Made by a program: the position numbers and the translations under genes. A DNA stretch of 64,000 nucleotides from Roseburia_C sp031555935 (lineage in GTDB: Bacteria > Bacillota > Clostridia > Lachnospirales > Lachnospiraceae): positions 1 to 64,000 of the forward strand of contig JAVBTX010000012.1 in the NCBI GenBank assembly GCA_031555935.1, in the 5' to 3' direction. Under the pieces are notes generated by a model. It saw only the letters and a program-made list of their open reading frames with translations. It ran no database searches and was not told where the DNA came from. Of this stretch, positions 26,391 to 36,068 are shown one piece after another (the first letter of the stretch is position 1; the number at the start of each line of letters is the position of its first letter).

Positions 26391-28523
26391 TTACCGCTTT
26401 AGCAGAGGAAAATCTAATATGGATAAGATTTGTATTAAGCAAACAATGAATAGCCCCAAAGGTAAACAAATCGAAAAAAAATCGCCCATTTTATGTAGTA
26501 CATTGGTGTTAAGCAAAACATTAAATGGATAATAGTCTACTATCTTTATTGAAAAAAAATCAAGCAACAATGGCACGATAAAAATGGCAGACGGCAACAT
26601 CATGGATGAAGTAATACCTTTTTTACTTATGATATAAATAATCATTGCTATATTCCATGATAGGAACAATCGCGATAAATAAAGAAAAAACAGATATCCA
26701 GCGAGTGACAGACATCGCACATTATGCAAGATTGGCGATGAAAAAGCTTCTGCACTTAAATTTGGCAATCCGAATACGCGCTTTGCCTGCCACAAATCAG
26801 GCAAATAGGTCAGAACGAAAATCACACTTGCGGTAATAATTAACCAAATAATTTTTATACGTGTCTGGCGACCGCGTCCTAACGGCATGGTTTTAAATAA
26901 ATTGTGTAAAACCCGCTCCCGAAGCTGCGAGATACACACGATAAGTAAAATGACCATAATCAACGCATTTAATACATCATTCCTGGGATTATTCGTCAAC
27001 TTGTCGTACCCCGAATCATAAACCAATGCCCCTCTTTTTCCGCTCTCTTTTTCAATTTCATCCAGATAGCTGAAGCGTTCCAAAAGTCTATTCATGGCAT
27101 CAATATCCATTCGCCTTGCTCCATGATTATCATAATGTTCTTTTTGTTTTATCGCCCAATCATATGGGTCTGGTTGTTGTAATGCCGTTTCCAAGACATT
27201 TCGATAATTCACTTCATCAGGAGTGACCCTCATCTTGAAGGCATCACTTTTCCAAAATTGAAAAATAATAAAAATTAGTACCACAAGGATTACCCGATAT
27301 GCAACAAGGAATCTGAAACCTTCCGCCGAAAACAAATGAGTTGTCCTAACATGCGGTAGCTTGATTGGAAAACGTTTGGTAAGAGACCAGCTATTACGTG
27401 AATTTTCATAGTGGCAAGAAAAACTACGAACGGTGACAAAAAACAATATCACCCATGCAATGGCACAAAAAACGATGGCTATCGGCAACAGACTGTATGG
27501 CTGAGAGAATATGTTTATATTAATGTATGTCGTTAGCAACCTTGATGGTTGTAAGAAATAGTATACGTTTATATATTTTAGAAAATTAAAATAGGAATAC
27601 GGTGCGATGACATAATAAAATACTGCATTTGCTCCCAAAGCAATGGCAACGGATGCATATGCTCCAATCGGACTTTTAAACCATACACAAATAAAAAGAA
27701 ATAACATTGTATATAAACAGCTTGTCATCAGCTTGACAAGATAAGACCATGCCAGGTATTGAAGTACCGACATCGAAAATGGTGCTGCAATAAAAACAGA
27801 CTGGATTGGACGCGATACATCACCAAAGCCATAATACCAACCAGCAAACGCATATAACACTCCGGTCAGTAGCGTATGTAAAAAAAAGACGTAAATCAAA
27901 CTCACACTTATCTTAGCGCAAATCAATCTCTTGCGTCCGAAATGGGTAGAACGCAGCAATGGAAACATTGATTTTTCGTCAGTAATAAGAATGAAGCAGA
28001 TTGAAAATATACCAATGAGAATAAATAAGTCAGGAAAACCTGTCGCCATTTCTACTCCGGCCCGTTCATCCCAAATTGGCTTTGTCCCAGTCAGCTTCGA
28101 ATAATCCTCTGACATTTTGACTAGATTTTTATGATAAAAAGACTTCTCATCTGAGAATAAGGAAACATTGATTAGTTCGGCTGCCTTTTGTCTGATATCA
28201 GATAAATAGTCATCATAATCAGCAACCTCATCCATTTCCTTTAAAACTGCTTGAAACATGTCAAATTCACTAAAATCAATATCTCTATCAATATCTTCCA
28301 ATCTTTCTTTTAAAAACACATTTGGTTCTTGTTCATTCTCTAATTCTGTCATCAGGTTACGGTAAGCTGATGTTTGGAACAGTACATAACCCTCATCATT
28401 AGCAAACCGTTTTTGCTCATTCATGTAATTTATAAATAGGCTTGTCAGAACAAGCAGGAATGACAATATGTAAACAGTTCTTTTGGTAAATATTTTTCTA
28501 AACTCTTCTCTAAATACGGCCAT
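26391..28523 (-). CDS. Double-length ABC-2-type permease
   Basis: 710 residues. Two similar halves each begin with a membrane helix (near 13-30 and 400-418) followed by a soluble loop of about 80-130 residues and then a bundle of about 5 helices. This is a tandem fusion of two ABC-2 permease subunits, so one polypeptide could supply both membrane halves. It lies 22 bp after the ATPase gene. ABC-2 systems are generally exporters or act on membrane components. No close family is recognised by eye; the substrate is unknown, but the linked secreted protein (32287-32709) is a candidate. Confidence 0.8.
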   Translation of the reverse strand: MAVFREEFRKIFTKRTVYILSFLLVLTSLFINYMNEQKRFANDEGYVLFQTSAYRNLMTELENEQEPNVFLKERLEDIDRDIDFSEFDMFQAVLKEMDEVADYDDYLSDIRQKAAELINVSLFSDEKSFYHKNLVKMSEDYSKLTGTKPIWDERAGVEMATGFPDLFILIGIFSICFILITDEKSMFPLLRSTHFGRKRLICAKISVSLIYVFFLHTLLTGVLYAFAGWYYGFGDVSRPIQSVFIAAPFSMSVLQYLAWSYLVKLMTSCLYTMLFLFICVWFKSPIGAYASVAIALGANAVFYYVIAPYSYFNFLKYINVYYFLQPSRLLTTYININIFSQPYSLLPIAIVFCAIAWVILFFVTVRSFSCHYENSRNSWSLTKRFPIKLPHVRTTHLFSAEGFRFLVAYRVILVVLIFIIFQFWKSDAFKMRVTPDEVNYRNVLETALQQPDPYDWAIKQKEHYDNHGARRMDIDAMNRLLERFSYLDEIEKESGKRGALVYDSGYDKLTNNPRNDVLNALIMVILLIVCISQLRERVLHNLFKTMPLGRGRQTRIKIIWLIITASVIFVLTYLPDLWQAKRVFGLPNLSAEAFSSPILHNVRCLSLAGYLFFLYLSRLFLSWNIAMIIYIISKKGITSSMMLPSAIFIVPLLLDFFSIKIVDYYPFNVLLNTNVLHKMGDFFSICLPLGLFIVCLIQILSILDFPLLKR

Positions 28524-28545
28524 GCAGTTCCTCCAACGTTAACAA

Positions 28546-29403
28546 TCATTCTCCAAACAAAGCTAGATACATATCTTCAAGATTTGGGATTACCCCACCT
28601 ACATCTGATAAATGACGGTCAGAAACTACTCGTAAATGTATGCCATCGTTCTCCTTGCTCACATTACTTATTTTATAATCACGTAAATAAGATTCTATTT
28701 CATTTTCATCCACCACGAGTTCATAAACACGACCCTGCATTTTTTCTTTCAACTCAAATAAATTTCCCCGTTCAATTAATTCACCCTTTTGTAAAAAAAG
28801 GATTTCTTTTGCAATAAACTCGATATCAGACACTACATGCGTTGCAATAATTACGATTCTGTTAAAACTGGTCTTCGATATAATATTACGAATTCGGATT
28901 CGTTCCTTGGGGTCTAATCCTGCCGTTGGTTCATCCATTATCAATATCTCTGGATTCCCCAAAAGTGCCTGTGCAATTAGAATCCGCTGCTTCATTCCAC
29001 CGGAAAAAGCCCCTAGCTTCTTGTGTCTGCAAGCCTCTAAGTTTACTACTTCAAGCAGTTCTCCAATTTGTTTCTGTGCCTCTTGTTTCTTCATTCCTTT
29101 TAAAGTAGCAACATAGTACAAAAAACGCTCTGCTGTGAAATTGGTATATAATTGCTGCTGTTGTGGCATATAGCCAATTCGCTTGCGATAATCCGCACCC
29201 ATCTTCTTGACATTCTCGCCATTGTACAGCACTTCACCTGCATCAGCCTGCAAATTATCGACCAGAATGTTCATGAACGTGGACTTTCCGGCTCCATTGG
29301 GACCCAATAAAGCATAAATACCAGATTCTAAAGACAAGTTCAACCCATTTAAAGCTACCGTTTCGCCATAACTTTTATGTATTCCGTTAATATCTAATCG
29401 CAC
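28546..29403 (-). CDS. ABC transporter ATP-binding protein (ABC-2 type)
   Basis: 285 residues. Walker A LLGPNGAGKST (33-43), signature FSGGMKQR, Walker B ILIMDEPTAGLDP and the H-loop ATHVVSD are all intact. The C-terminal 60 residues form a small extension common in exporter ATPases. It starts with GTG at 29403, inside the end of the upstream gene (17-bp overlap), so its translation depends on that gene. It would energise the double permease encoded next. Confidence 0.95.
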   Translation of the reverse strand: MRLDINGIHKSYGETVALNGLNLSLESGIYALLGPNGAGKSTFMNILVDNLQADAGEVLYNGENVKKMGADYRKRIGYMPQQQQLYTNFTAERFLYYVATLKGMKKQEAQKQIGELLEVVNLEACRHKKLGAFSGGMKQRILIAQALLGNPEILIMDEPTAGLDPKERIRIRNIISKTSFNRIVIIATHVVSDIEFIAKEILFLQKGELIERGNLFELKEKMQGRVYELVVDENEIESYLRDYKISNVSKENDGIHLRVVSDRHLSDVGGVIPNLEDMYLALFGE

Positions 29404-32149
29404 TCGATGTCACCGACCTCATCTCTTTCCAGTTGTTAAACTGCCGGTTCACTTCCACAATTAATTCATCTAACCCCGCTTCCTTTAAGTCCTGATTCAA
29501 GGATGCCAACGTTGTGGTAAGCTCTGAATCATGTCCGGTAAGAAAAGATCTATAAATTGGAATTGTACTCTCCTCTTCGTAAATAATTGTGTATTTTTCT
29601 ACAATCCGATTTAATTCAAGGAGCTTATCTTCTAAACCTTGATTGTTAAAATGAAAACCGACAATCGGTGTCGTCTCAAGTCCTTCGTTGTATTTTGGAC
29701 ATTGTTTCGAATCAACTGCGTCGATTGTGTTTTCTGTTGTATTTGATATAAAACCTAAAAACCAAGGCAACTCCCATGAAATTTGTCCATCCTCACTAAT
29801 AGGAGCTACTCTTCCTTCCTCGTCGAGGCGATAATCCACACCTTCCACACCATATGCCAATAAATCTGCCAATTCTACATCCGTATAAAGCCATGACAGC
29901 AATTGAATGCACTCATTCGGATATTGGGATGTTTTAGCAATACCGTTAGCAACCCTTGCTGTGTCCAATTTTGCCGGAGCAATTGGCAACAGATATTGAG
30001 TGAACCGGTCGGGGTACAATAGCATATCAGGTACATTCGTAGTCGGCAACGTGAGCGGAGTTATCCCAATATCTGCATTTATATCCGAATTAATATAGCC
30101 CTGTTCAAGAAGCGAACGTACTGTCTTCAAATAGTCAATACATTTCGTATCTTCAAACAAATTGAATGCTCCTCGCTCTGCATCCAAAGCAATCGGCAAT
30201 GAAATGAACTCATACTCTAATAACTTCATAATAGAAGGCAATGTGTCAAAAAAATCGACTGGATATTCTTCATCTTTCATTTGTTCAAGAATTGGCACAA
30301 GAGAATTTATATCATTTGTGATATTCGTTAAATCAAGATTATATCGACTTGCCACTTCTTTATCTACCATAAGATTCGCTGTCTGTCCATAAACCGGCCA
30401 GGCTAAGCCGTATATTTTTCCATCTATGTCCACGCTCTTCCAATGATTTTCACCTAATGCCTGATACAACGCCAGCCCTGCATCAGAATTCAAATACTCA
30501 TCAAGCGGCATCAGCAATTCATTTTGATAGGCATACATATAGGGATCACTTATCCCATCTGCTGCTCCATCATTCAAAGTCTGTCCCGTAAAAACCAAAT
30601 CCACTTGTTCGCCCGACTCAATCATATATTTCATCTGACTATAATATTCTGCGATAGCTCCCTCGTTTACATCTATCGAATACATTTGCAGTACAAAATC
30701 AGAACCTTTTTCCACTAATTTATCATTAAACGCAATCAATCTATCTTCTGTCAAAAAACGTAACCCATCACTGTTATTTAACCAAACCAGAACTTTTTTA
30801 TCCGGATACCGCTGTTCAATATCTTTAATTATATATGAATTCGCCTGATTCAATTGTACCGTTGATTCATTTGAAGATTCATTTTGAAAGTTTGGAAAGA
30901 TATGTAGACCATCAATATTATTACTTAAATAATCCTCCATGCTTACCCATGCATATTGAGTATCCGCATTGCTATCTTCAAATGCCAGAAACAACTTATC
31001 TCCGATTATTTCTTGAATCGCGTAATTCGCTAACTCTGTAATTGAAAATGTCTTTCCAGTAGAACCGTCAATTGCTGTACATAATTTCTTTGTCGAATCT
31101 GCTTCGTCAATTTTGGTAAAAATAAATACCTCTCCATGCAGATTGGGATTATATGTTCCGCTATCTTTTTCAAGAACCTCAAATTCATTTAATTTTTGTT
31201 TTGATTTGCTATCATAACTTATAAACTGAATGTTGTTGTTGCCTGATGAATCAGGAGCAGGAAGATATGTCGTAACATACAACCGCTCTTTCTCTTGTCG
31301 AAAATAGATAAACTCGTCCTCCGACACTGCTTTTCTATCTGCAAATTCATCGCTCCATACGGTTTCCTCCTGTTTATGTACATCGTAGCTAAATACTGTC
31401 TTTCTAACCTTTTTAAAACTTTCCGTCTTCCAAGCATCATCATCTTCGAACGGTACGTCTATCGCTTCCGTCTGATAGGTTAATAAATAATTAAATACAC
31501 CATCGTCGTAACCAACATACAGCAATTGTGCTCCATATCCGGTTTTATCAGGAAGTGTAGTTGCTTTTTTTTCTGCTATATCAATGCAGCCAACTGTAAC
31601 TGTAATATTTCTCATATTATTACTAATAATTGATGAATCAATCGTTTCTTCATCATATTTTTCTAAAAACAGAAACATGAAACCATCGGCAATATAATAC
31701 TCGATACAACTGCTATAACCGATAAATTCACCGATGGTTTTTATCTTTCCCCCATCCAAGCTTGACTCATAAACGACAATGGAGTAGGGTTCTTTCCGGT
31801 CATATTCATAATTTCTGCTAACATAATACAGCTTCTTGTTATAGATATTGATTAATTCCGCCGATGTATTATTCAAATTATACGCAAAACTATTCATATC
31901 GTCATCTGTACTTTGGGGATCTGCTCCAAGTGAAACCTCCGTTGTACTCGCAAAATCCATAAACCTGATGTAGGGTGCCTCGTTATACCTTTGCACTACA
32001 CCTGATGGTGAAAAACCTCCATAAGAAGTGGCATACGATAGCTCAGAAGGAAACGTTTGGTTGGAATCTTTTAGAAAAAAAACAGTTCCCACAATTAATA
32101 TAATTAAAATTATCGAAATAAACACCATCGGCAAAATCTTTCGCTTCAT
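29387..32149 (-). CDS. Membrane-anchored beta-propeller / solute-binding-protein fusion
   Basis: 920 residues. One N-terminal membrane helix (about 6-27) has no lipobox cysteine, so the protein is a membrane-anchored outer-face protein. Residues about 50-430 are repeated short beta-rich segments resembling a beta-propeller. Residues about 450-860 resemble a family-1 extracellular solute-binding protein, with KVLVWLNN, a DLVFTG segment, MPLDEYL and GKIYGLAWPVYGQTANLMV in the expected order. ATG 32149 is chosen because GGAGG lies 9 nt upstream; a TTG at 32158 precedes it. The stop overlaps the ABC ATPase start. Binding-protein modules usually serve importers, so their link to an ABC-2 exporter is unusual. 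Function unknown; sensing or handling of the exported product is one idea. Confidence 0.75.
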   Translation of the reverse strand: MKRKILPMVFISIILIILIVGTVFFLKDSNQTFPSELSYATSYGGFSPSGVVQRYNEAPYIRFMDFASTTEVSLGADPQSTDDDMNSFAYNLNNTSAELINIYNKKLYYVSRNYEYDRKEPYSIVVYESSLDGGKIKTIGEFIGYSSCIEYYIADGFMFLFLEKYDEETIDSSIISNNMRNITVTVGCIDIAEKKATTLPDKTGYGAQLLYVGYDDGVFNYLLTYQTEAIDVPFEDDDAWKTESFKKVRKTVFSYDVHKQEETVWSDEFADRKAVSEDEFIYFRQEKERLYVTTYLPAPDSSGNNNIQFISYDSKSKQKLNEFEVLEKDSGTYNPNLHGEVFIFTKIDEADSTKKLCTAIDGSTGKTFSITELANYAIQEIIGDKLFLAFEDSNADTQYAWVSMEDYLSNNIDGLHIFPNFQNESSNESTVQLNQANSYIIKDIEQRYPDKKVLVWLNNSDGLRFLTEDRLIAFNDKLVEKGSDFVLQMYSIDVNEGAIAEYYSQMKYMIESGEQVDLVFTGQTLNDGAADGISDPYMYAYQNELLMPLDEYLNSDAGLALYQALGENHWKSVDIDGKIYGLAWPVYGQTANLMVDKEVASRYNLDLTNITNDINSLVPILEQMKDEEYPVDFFDTLPSIMKLLEYEFISLPIALDAERGAFNLFEDTKCIDYLKTVRSLLEQGYINSDINADIGITPLTLPTTNVPDMLLYPDRFTQYLLPIAPAKLDTARVANGIAKTSQYPNECIQLLSWLYTDVELADLLAYGVEGVDYRLDEEGRVAPISEDGQISWELPWFLGFISNTTENTIDAVDSKQCPKYNEGLETTPIVGFHFNNQGLEDKLLELNRIVEKYTIIYEEESTIPIYRSFLTGHDSELTTTLASLNQDLKEAGLDELIVEVNRQFNNWKEMRSVTSSAIRY

Positions 32150-32286
32150 GTTTAACAACCTCCATAACTATCCCTTTTTATACTTATTGATAAATGCTTT
32201 ACCTTGAAATTTAAAAGAAACAGCCTGCCAGACTTAAATATGTATCTCTTAAACTCTCTTACAACGAATTACATCATTTATTACAA

Positions 32287-32709
32287 TTAATTTCTTGATA
32301 TAAACTTATTATCACCAAATGAAGTTCTCAGGTTATTTCTCGTTACACTACCGCCATGTGAACTTGAAACCTCATAACAGTATGATTTCCCATCATGAGT
32401 TGCTGGTAAAGAAATACTGGCTGTAACTCCGCCTGCCGTATTATTATTACTTGTAGTCGATACATACGTTGTGGCTCCTGAACTTGTTAAATTCGCACCA
32501 GCTTTATATCTTGCAGAAACGCTTACCAAAGCTGTTCCTGAATAACCACCTGCCAGACTTACTGTAGTGGATACACTCGTATAAGAAGATGACATTGAAT
32601 AGGAACATCCCGTGTCTCCTATTGTTGCTGCACTTACATTGGTCGGCAAAGCACCAATCACTATCATAGCGCTAAATAAGCCCGCTAAAGTTTTTTTATA
32701 ATTTTTCAT
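32287..32709 (-). CDS. Small secreted Ser/Thr-rich protein of unknown function
   Basis: 140 residues with a classical signal peptide cut after VSA27. The mature part is 113 residues, very rich in Ser, Thr and Gly, with two cysteines (Cys35, Cys111) that could form a disulfide. The alternating polar/hydrophobic pattern suggests an all-beta fold. AAAGGAG lies upstream of the ATG. It is first in a same-strand set with a propeller/binding-protein fusion and an ABC-2 exporter. The arrangement recalls bacteriocin loci such as lactococcin 972, where a small beta-rich secreted protein sits beside a large ABC permease and an ATPase. No sequence match to a known bacteriocin was recognised. Confidence 0.75.
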   Translation of the reverse strand: MKNYKKTLAGLFSAMIVIGALPTNVSAATIGDTGCSYSMSSSYTSVSTTVSLAGGYSGTALVSVSARYKAGANLTSSGATTYVSTTSNNNTAGGVTASISLPATHDGKSYCYEVSSSHGGSVTRNNLRTSFGDNKFISRN

Positions 32710-32758
32710 TTATTTCTCCTTTCAGGATGAAATCTGGCAAGCTGTCACTTTGATAATA

Positions 32759-32787
32759 ATTATATTCCTTTATGTCCTAACTTTCCA
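32759..32787 (-). promoter_or_regulatory. Activator-dependent promoter of the secreted protein gene
   Basis: A perfect TATAAT (32764-32759) has only TGGAAA at the -35 place (32787-32782) with 17-bp spacing. The poor -35 and three direct repeats just upstream (32799-32828) indicate an activator-dependent promoter. Confidence 0.65.
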
Positions 32788-32798
32788 GAATTATTAAC

Positions 32799-32828
32799 CG
32801 ACATATTTCGACATAATACGACAATCGT
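32799..32828. repeat. Three 10-bp direct repeats (CGACATAT-type), probable activator site
   Basis: CGACATATTT, CGACATAATA and CGACAATCGT follow each other without gap at an exact 10-bp period. They end 11 bp upstream of the weak -35 of the small secreted protein gene. Helical phasing on one DNA face is typical of OmpR-family response regulators, and such a regulator is encoded at 37443-38171. The motif differs from the repeats before the FtsX-type operon, so the cognate protein is uncertain. Confidence 0.6.
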
Positions 32829-32844
32829 TTTAAGTGTCAACGTC

Positions 32845-32880
32845 AAAAGACTACCGCCAATTTTTTGCGATAGTCTCTTT
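32845..32880 (-). terminator. Terminator of the FtsX-type ABC operon
   Basis: AGACTATCGC (32876-32867) pairs with GCGGTAGTCT (32858-32849) with one wobble position, followed by TTTTG on the minus strand. It starts 18 bp after the permease stop. Confidence 0.7.
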
Positions 32881-32893
32881 ATCTAATAATTCT

Positions 32894-35260
32894 TTAGCAA
32901 TCCTCTTGCAATAACATTACCGGTTCAATTTTATGAATTTTACTAGCGGATAAAATAGCTGTTAGCATTGCAATTATCATAATTCCGACAACATCCAATA
33001 CTAGCCAAAATGCAGGTGTCTGCAAATCACATTTTTGAATTCCACAGAAGGAGAAGCTTAATGCCACCAACGGATTCATTAAAAATTTGGCTAAAATCGC
33101 CCCGATTACGGCGCCAAATAAATCCACCGGCAGATTGGTCAAAATGGTCTGTATCACAAGCTGTGGGGTGGTAAATCCCAACGCTTTTTGGATGCCGTAA
33201 TTCTTTCGTTCCTTGGCCAATCTATTTTTTATTAATAACATTACAATCATGATTACCACACCAATCGTAATTGTTACAAAAATAACGCAAATTGCTTTCA
33301 TCCCCGCGGTCGCACTTCCCATTGAATCTTCCGTTTGCTTTTCTCCATCTGTAAGCTGAAGATCTGGCAGAATGCTTGTTACTTCTTTTTTTATTTGTTC
33401 AAAGCTTGTGCCCTCTGTTGCATATAAGTATAGGCTTGTCACTTGTTCCCGACCATTCAACCGCGTTCCGCCGGCAAGATTCATCAATGCTTTTCGTCCC
33501 ATTTCATTTATCTTTTGGTCAATTCCAACGACGATGTAATCGAGCCGCTCACCTGAGCCCTCTACATAAATAACATCTCCAACTGCCACGCCAAGCTGTT
33601 CACTTGTTGCTGTTGTCAAAACGATTTCATTATCCTGTCTTGGCAATCGTCCCGCTACTACCATTTCATTAATTAATTTCTCCGGCTCATCCCACATATC
33701 ACAAGTGACAGATGCACTTTTTTCATCATGACTGAGACGAACAGTATTGATATCAAAAAATAGTACCTGTTCAATGCTTGGCAGGCCTTTTATCTGCTCA
33801 CCGGCTCCAGCTAAATCTTCACCATTTATCCATGCCGTTCCCACTTCAATGCCGCTCATTTTCATCAGCATGCTCATATCCTTGGAAAAGTTTTCATAGA
33901 TAAAAAAACCAACACAGCTCGAAAAACTTAAGAGAGCAATAATCGCCATGACCATAACGTTCTTTATCTTTTCTTGCAGTATCGCTTTTATGCCCAGCGT
34001 CCATGATACCGGTAGAATACTTTTTTCAAATGGCAAATAATTCTTACGAAAATTATGTGTCATAATTCCACCGCGCAAGGCAGATAACACCGTAATTTTT
34101 TTGTAAATCCGGCCAACCATCCATGTTATGCCCATCACCAGAGCAACGACCACAATAATCGAAATAAATGCGGCTGTAATGTCAGGCTTTTGATTCCAAG
34201 AAATACCAATGATTGAAGCTTGAATATTACCAATCAAACTGCTTCCGGCAATTCCTAAAATCACTCCGGTAATCGATGCCACAACGGCTAGTGAAACCAT
34301 CTCTAGCATTGCTGATGCTTGCAGTTGTCTGGTGGTGTAACCGGTCGCCTCAAGAACCCCAATATTTTTCATATTTCTTTCCAAGAAATTGCGAACACTA
34401 AACCGGACAATAATCAGGGCTATCATCATCAGCAGAATGGAAAATACCAGCATAATTCCCATTGCAATCTTTGCGGCGATACCAGCGCCACCTTTCATTG
34501 AGGTCCAATTCATACCCAAAGTTTGGGCATTCCCCAACTCCGGTATTTCCTTTGTAAGTTGAACTGATATCTGATCATCAAAATCTAATGAATCTGCACC
34601 AGCTTTTAAGCGCACCTGATAGTTTAAACAATGACCCGCCGCCATCAGTGGCTGCTCATCAATTATTTGCTGAATCGTATCCCTCTCAAGGTAGCAGTAG
34701 TAAAAACTAATATTGGTCGGATTCGCAAACATTGGGTCTTCTACAAATCCACCGATCTTAAATTCATACTCCTGCTCGCCAATCGTTAGATAGATTTTTT
34801 CTCCGACTGCATAATCATTTGATATTTTCAAGTAATAAGGGAGCAGGATTGTCTTTTCGTCACTATCCAACACAATATTATCAGACAGCTTCCCGATGGT
34901 CTTTTCATCCTCAATGGTTTCGAAGATAAAACTAAATGCCTTCTTCTCTGCGTCTTTACTCTTTCGGTAGGAAACACCGCCAGTTGGAATCCACACATCA
35001 GCAGTCTGAGATTCTGCCACATCCTCGTTTTCATAAATAATTTCGGTAACCTTTGCCGCTTCTATTTCCGGCACGATATAAAGGAAATCAGCACCATGAA
35101 AATTTTCATGTGACTGCTCTAACACATGATCCATATTTGTCAAAACAGAAATACTAACATACAAAATCAACGATGATAACAGCATCAGGAAAAACAGAAT
35201 CGCTACATCACCCTTCTTTTTCTTTAAATTATTGCGGGCAATAAAAAATAATTCATACAT
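32894..35260 (-). CDS. FtsX-family ABC transporter permease (MacB-like)
   Basis: 788 residues. One N-terminal helix (about 18-40) is followed by a large outer domain (about 45-255), three helices of a first FtsX domain (about 265-385), a second outer domain (about 455-650) and a second FtsX domain near the end. This two-FtsX plan is common in Firmicute exporters for peptides, lipids or antibiotics. It starts 1 bp after the ATPase stop, so the pair makes one transporter. The linked two-component system suggests that its substrate or target is sensed at the membrane. Antimicrobial peptide removal is plausible but not shown. Confidence 0.9.
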   Translation of the reverse strand: MYELFFIARNNLKKKKGDVAILFFLMLLSSLILYVSISVLTNMDHVLEQSHENFHGADFLYIVPEIEAAKVTEIIYENEDVAESQTADVWIPTGGVSYRKSKDAEKKAFSFIFETIEDEKTIGKLSDNIVLDSDEKTILLPYYLKISNDYAVGEKIYLTIGEQEYEFKIGGFVEDPMFANPTNISFYYCYLERDTIQQIIDEQPLMAAGHCLNYQVRLKAGADSLDFDDQISVQLTKEIPELGNAQTLGMNWTSMKGGAGIAAKIAMGIMLVFSILLMMIALIIVRFSVRNFLERNMKNIGVLEATGYTTRQLQASAMLEMVSLAVVASITGVILGIAGSSLIGNIQASIIGISWNQKPDITAAFISIIVVVALVMGITWMVGRIYKKITVLSALRGGIMTHNFRKNYLPFEKSILPVSWTLGIKAILQEKIKNVMVMAIIALLSFSSCVGFFIYENFSKDMSMLMKMSGIEVGTAWINGEDLAGAGEQIKGLPSIEQVLFFDINTVRLSHDEKSASVTCDMWDEPEKLINEMVVAGRLPRQDNEIVLTTATSEQLGVAVGDVIYVEGSGERLDYIVVGIDQKINEMGRKALMNLAGGTRLNGREQVTSLYLYATEGTSFEQIKKEVTSILPDLQLTDGEKQTEDSMGSATAGMKAICVIFVTITIGVVIMIVMLLIKNRLAKERKNYGIQKALGFTTPQLVIQTILTNLPVDLFGAVIGAILAKFLMNPLVALSFSFCGIQKCDLQTPAFWLVLDVVGIMIIAMLTAILSASKIHKIEPVMLLQEDC

Positions 35261-35261
35261 A

Positions 35262-36017
35262 TTACCACCCCATTTCCGCTAAGAACTGGCGTAGTTTTTG
35301 ATGTCTTTCTTTATCACCGCTGCGATATGCGCCAAGCAACAGTTCACCAGTTATCACACCGTCTTTTAAATAAAGAATCCGATTTCCCCGTCTGGCCGAA
35401 CGCATGTCATGTGTCACCATAACAATACTCTGCCCCGCTCGATTATATTCCGTTAAAATATCCAGAACCTTTTCGGTATTCTGTGAGTTGAGTGCGCCAG
35501 TTGGTTCATCGGCAAATAGTATTTCCGGAATGTTAATCAGGCCTCTGGCAATGGCAGCTCGTTGTAATTCTCCACCCGATAACTGGGCTGGAAATTTAGC
35601 CGGAATCGGGGCATGTAAATCCATCTTTTCTAGTAACGCGTTCGCCCGCTTTGCTAAATCTTTTCGATTTTTATTCACCAGCAGACCACTGACCATAACA
35701 TTGTCAAGAATACTCATCGTATCGTTTAAATAATTCTGCTGAAAGACAAAGCCACAATGTTTGCGGCGAAATATCGCCAGCTTATCATTGGAATATTTGG
35801 AGATTTCCTCCCCCCGATACTGAATACTGCCCAAGGTCGGACGGTCCATCCCCGACAGTGCATAGAGCAGGGTACTTTTTCCAGAACCGGAGTTACCCAT
35901 GATTACCGTGAAATCTCCTGATTCGATAGATAAATTTAAATTCTTTAACACATGCTGCTGAACGCTTCCAGTTGAAAATGTTTTACATAAATCTTTGGCT
36001 GTTAAGATTGCTTCCAT
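35262..36017 (-). CDS. ABC transporter ATP-binding protein (MacB/LolD type)
   Basis: 251 residues with Walker A MGNSGSGKSTLLYALSG, Q-loop FVFQQNYLND, signature LSGGELQRAAIARGL, Walker B ILFADEPTGALNSQN and H-loop VTHDMRSARR, all diagnostic of the MacB/LolD subfamily. It is the first gene of the operon after a promoter with four 11-bp direct repeats and pairs with the FtsX permease that starts 1 bp downstream. The C-terminal 25 residues (GAYRSGDKERHQKLRQFL) are a small extra helix. Confidence 0.95.
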   Translation of the reverse strand: MEAILTAKDLCKTFSTGSVQQHVLKNLNLSIESGDFTVIMGNSGSGKSTLLYALSGMDRPTLGSIQYRGEEISKYSNDKLAIFRRKHCGFVFQQNYLNDTMSILDNVMVSGLLVNKNRKDLAKRANALLEKMDLHAPIPAKFPAQLSGGELQRAAIARGLINIPEILFADEPTGALNSQNTEKVLDILTEYNRAGQSIVMVTHDMRSARRGNRILYLKDGVITGELLLGAYRSGDKERHQKLRQFLAEMGW

Positions 36018-36037
36018 AATTGTCTTCCTTTCTTAAT

Positions 36038-36053
36038 TTCCCATGCATGGGAA
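36038..36053. promoter_or_regulatory. 16-bp perfect palindrome in the 5' leader of the FtsX-type operon
   Basis: TTCCCATGCATGGGAA is a perfect inverted repeat between the -10 box (36069-36074) and the ATPase start. It is placed to be a repressor operator or an RNA hairpin near the ribosome site. Confidence 0.45.
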
Positions 36054-36068
36054 GTGGTATCTGATTTC

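Noticed and set aside
26391..32149. Sugar ABC importer, because of the solute-binding domain
   Set aside because: The permease is of ABC-2 type, a double-length protein without an EAA loop, and the ATPase belongs to the exporter group.
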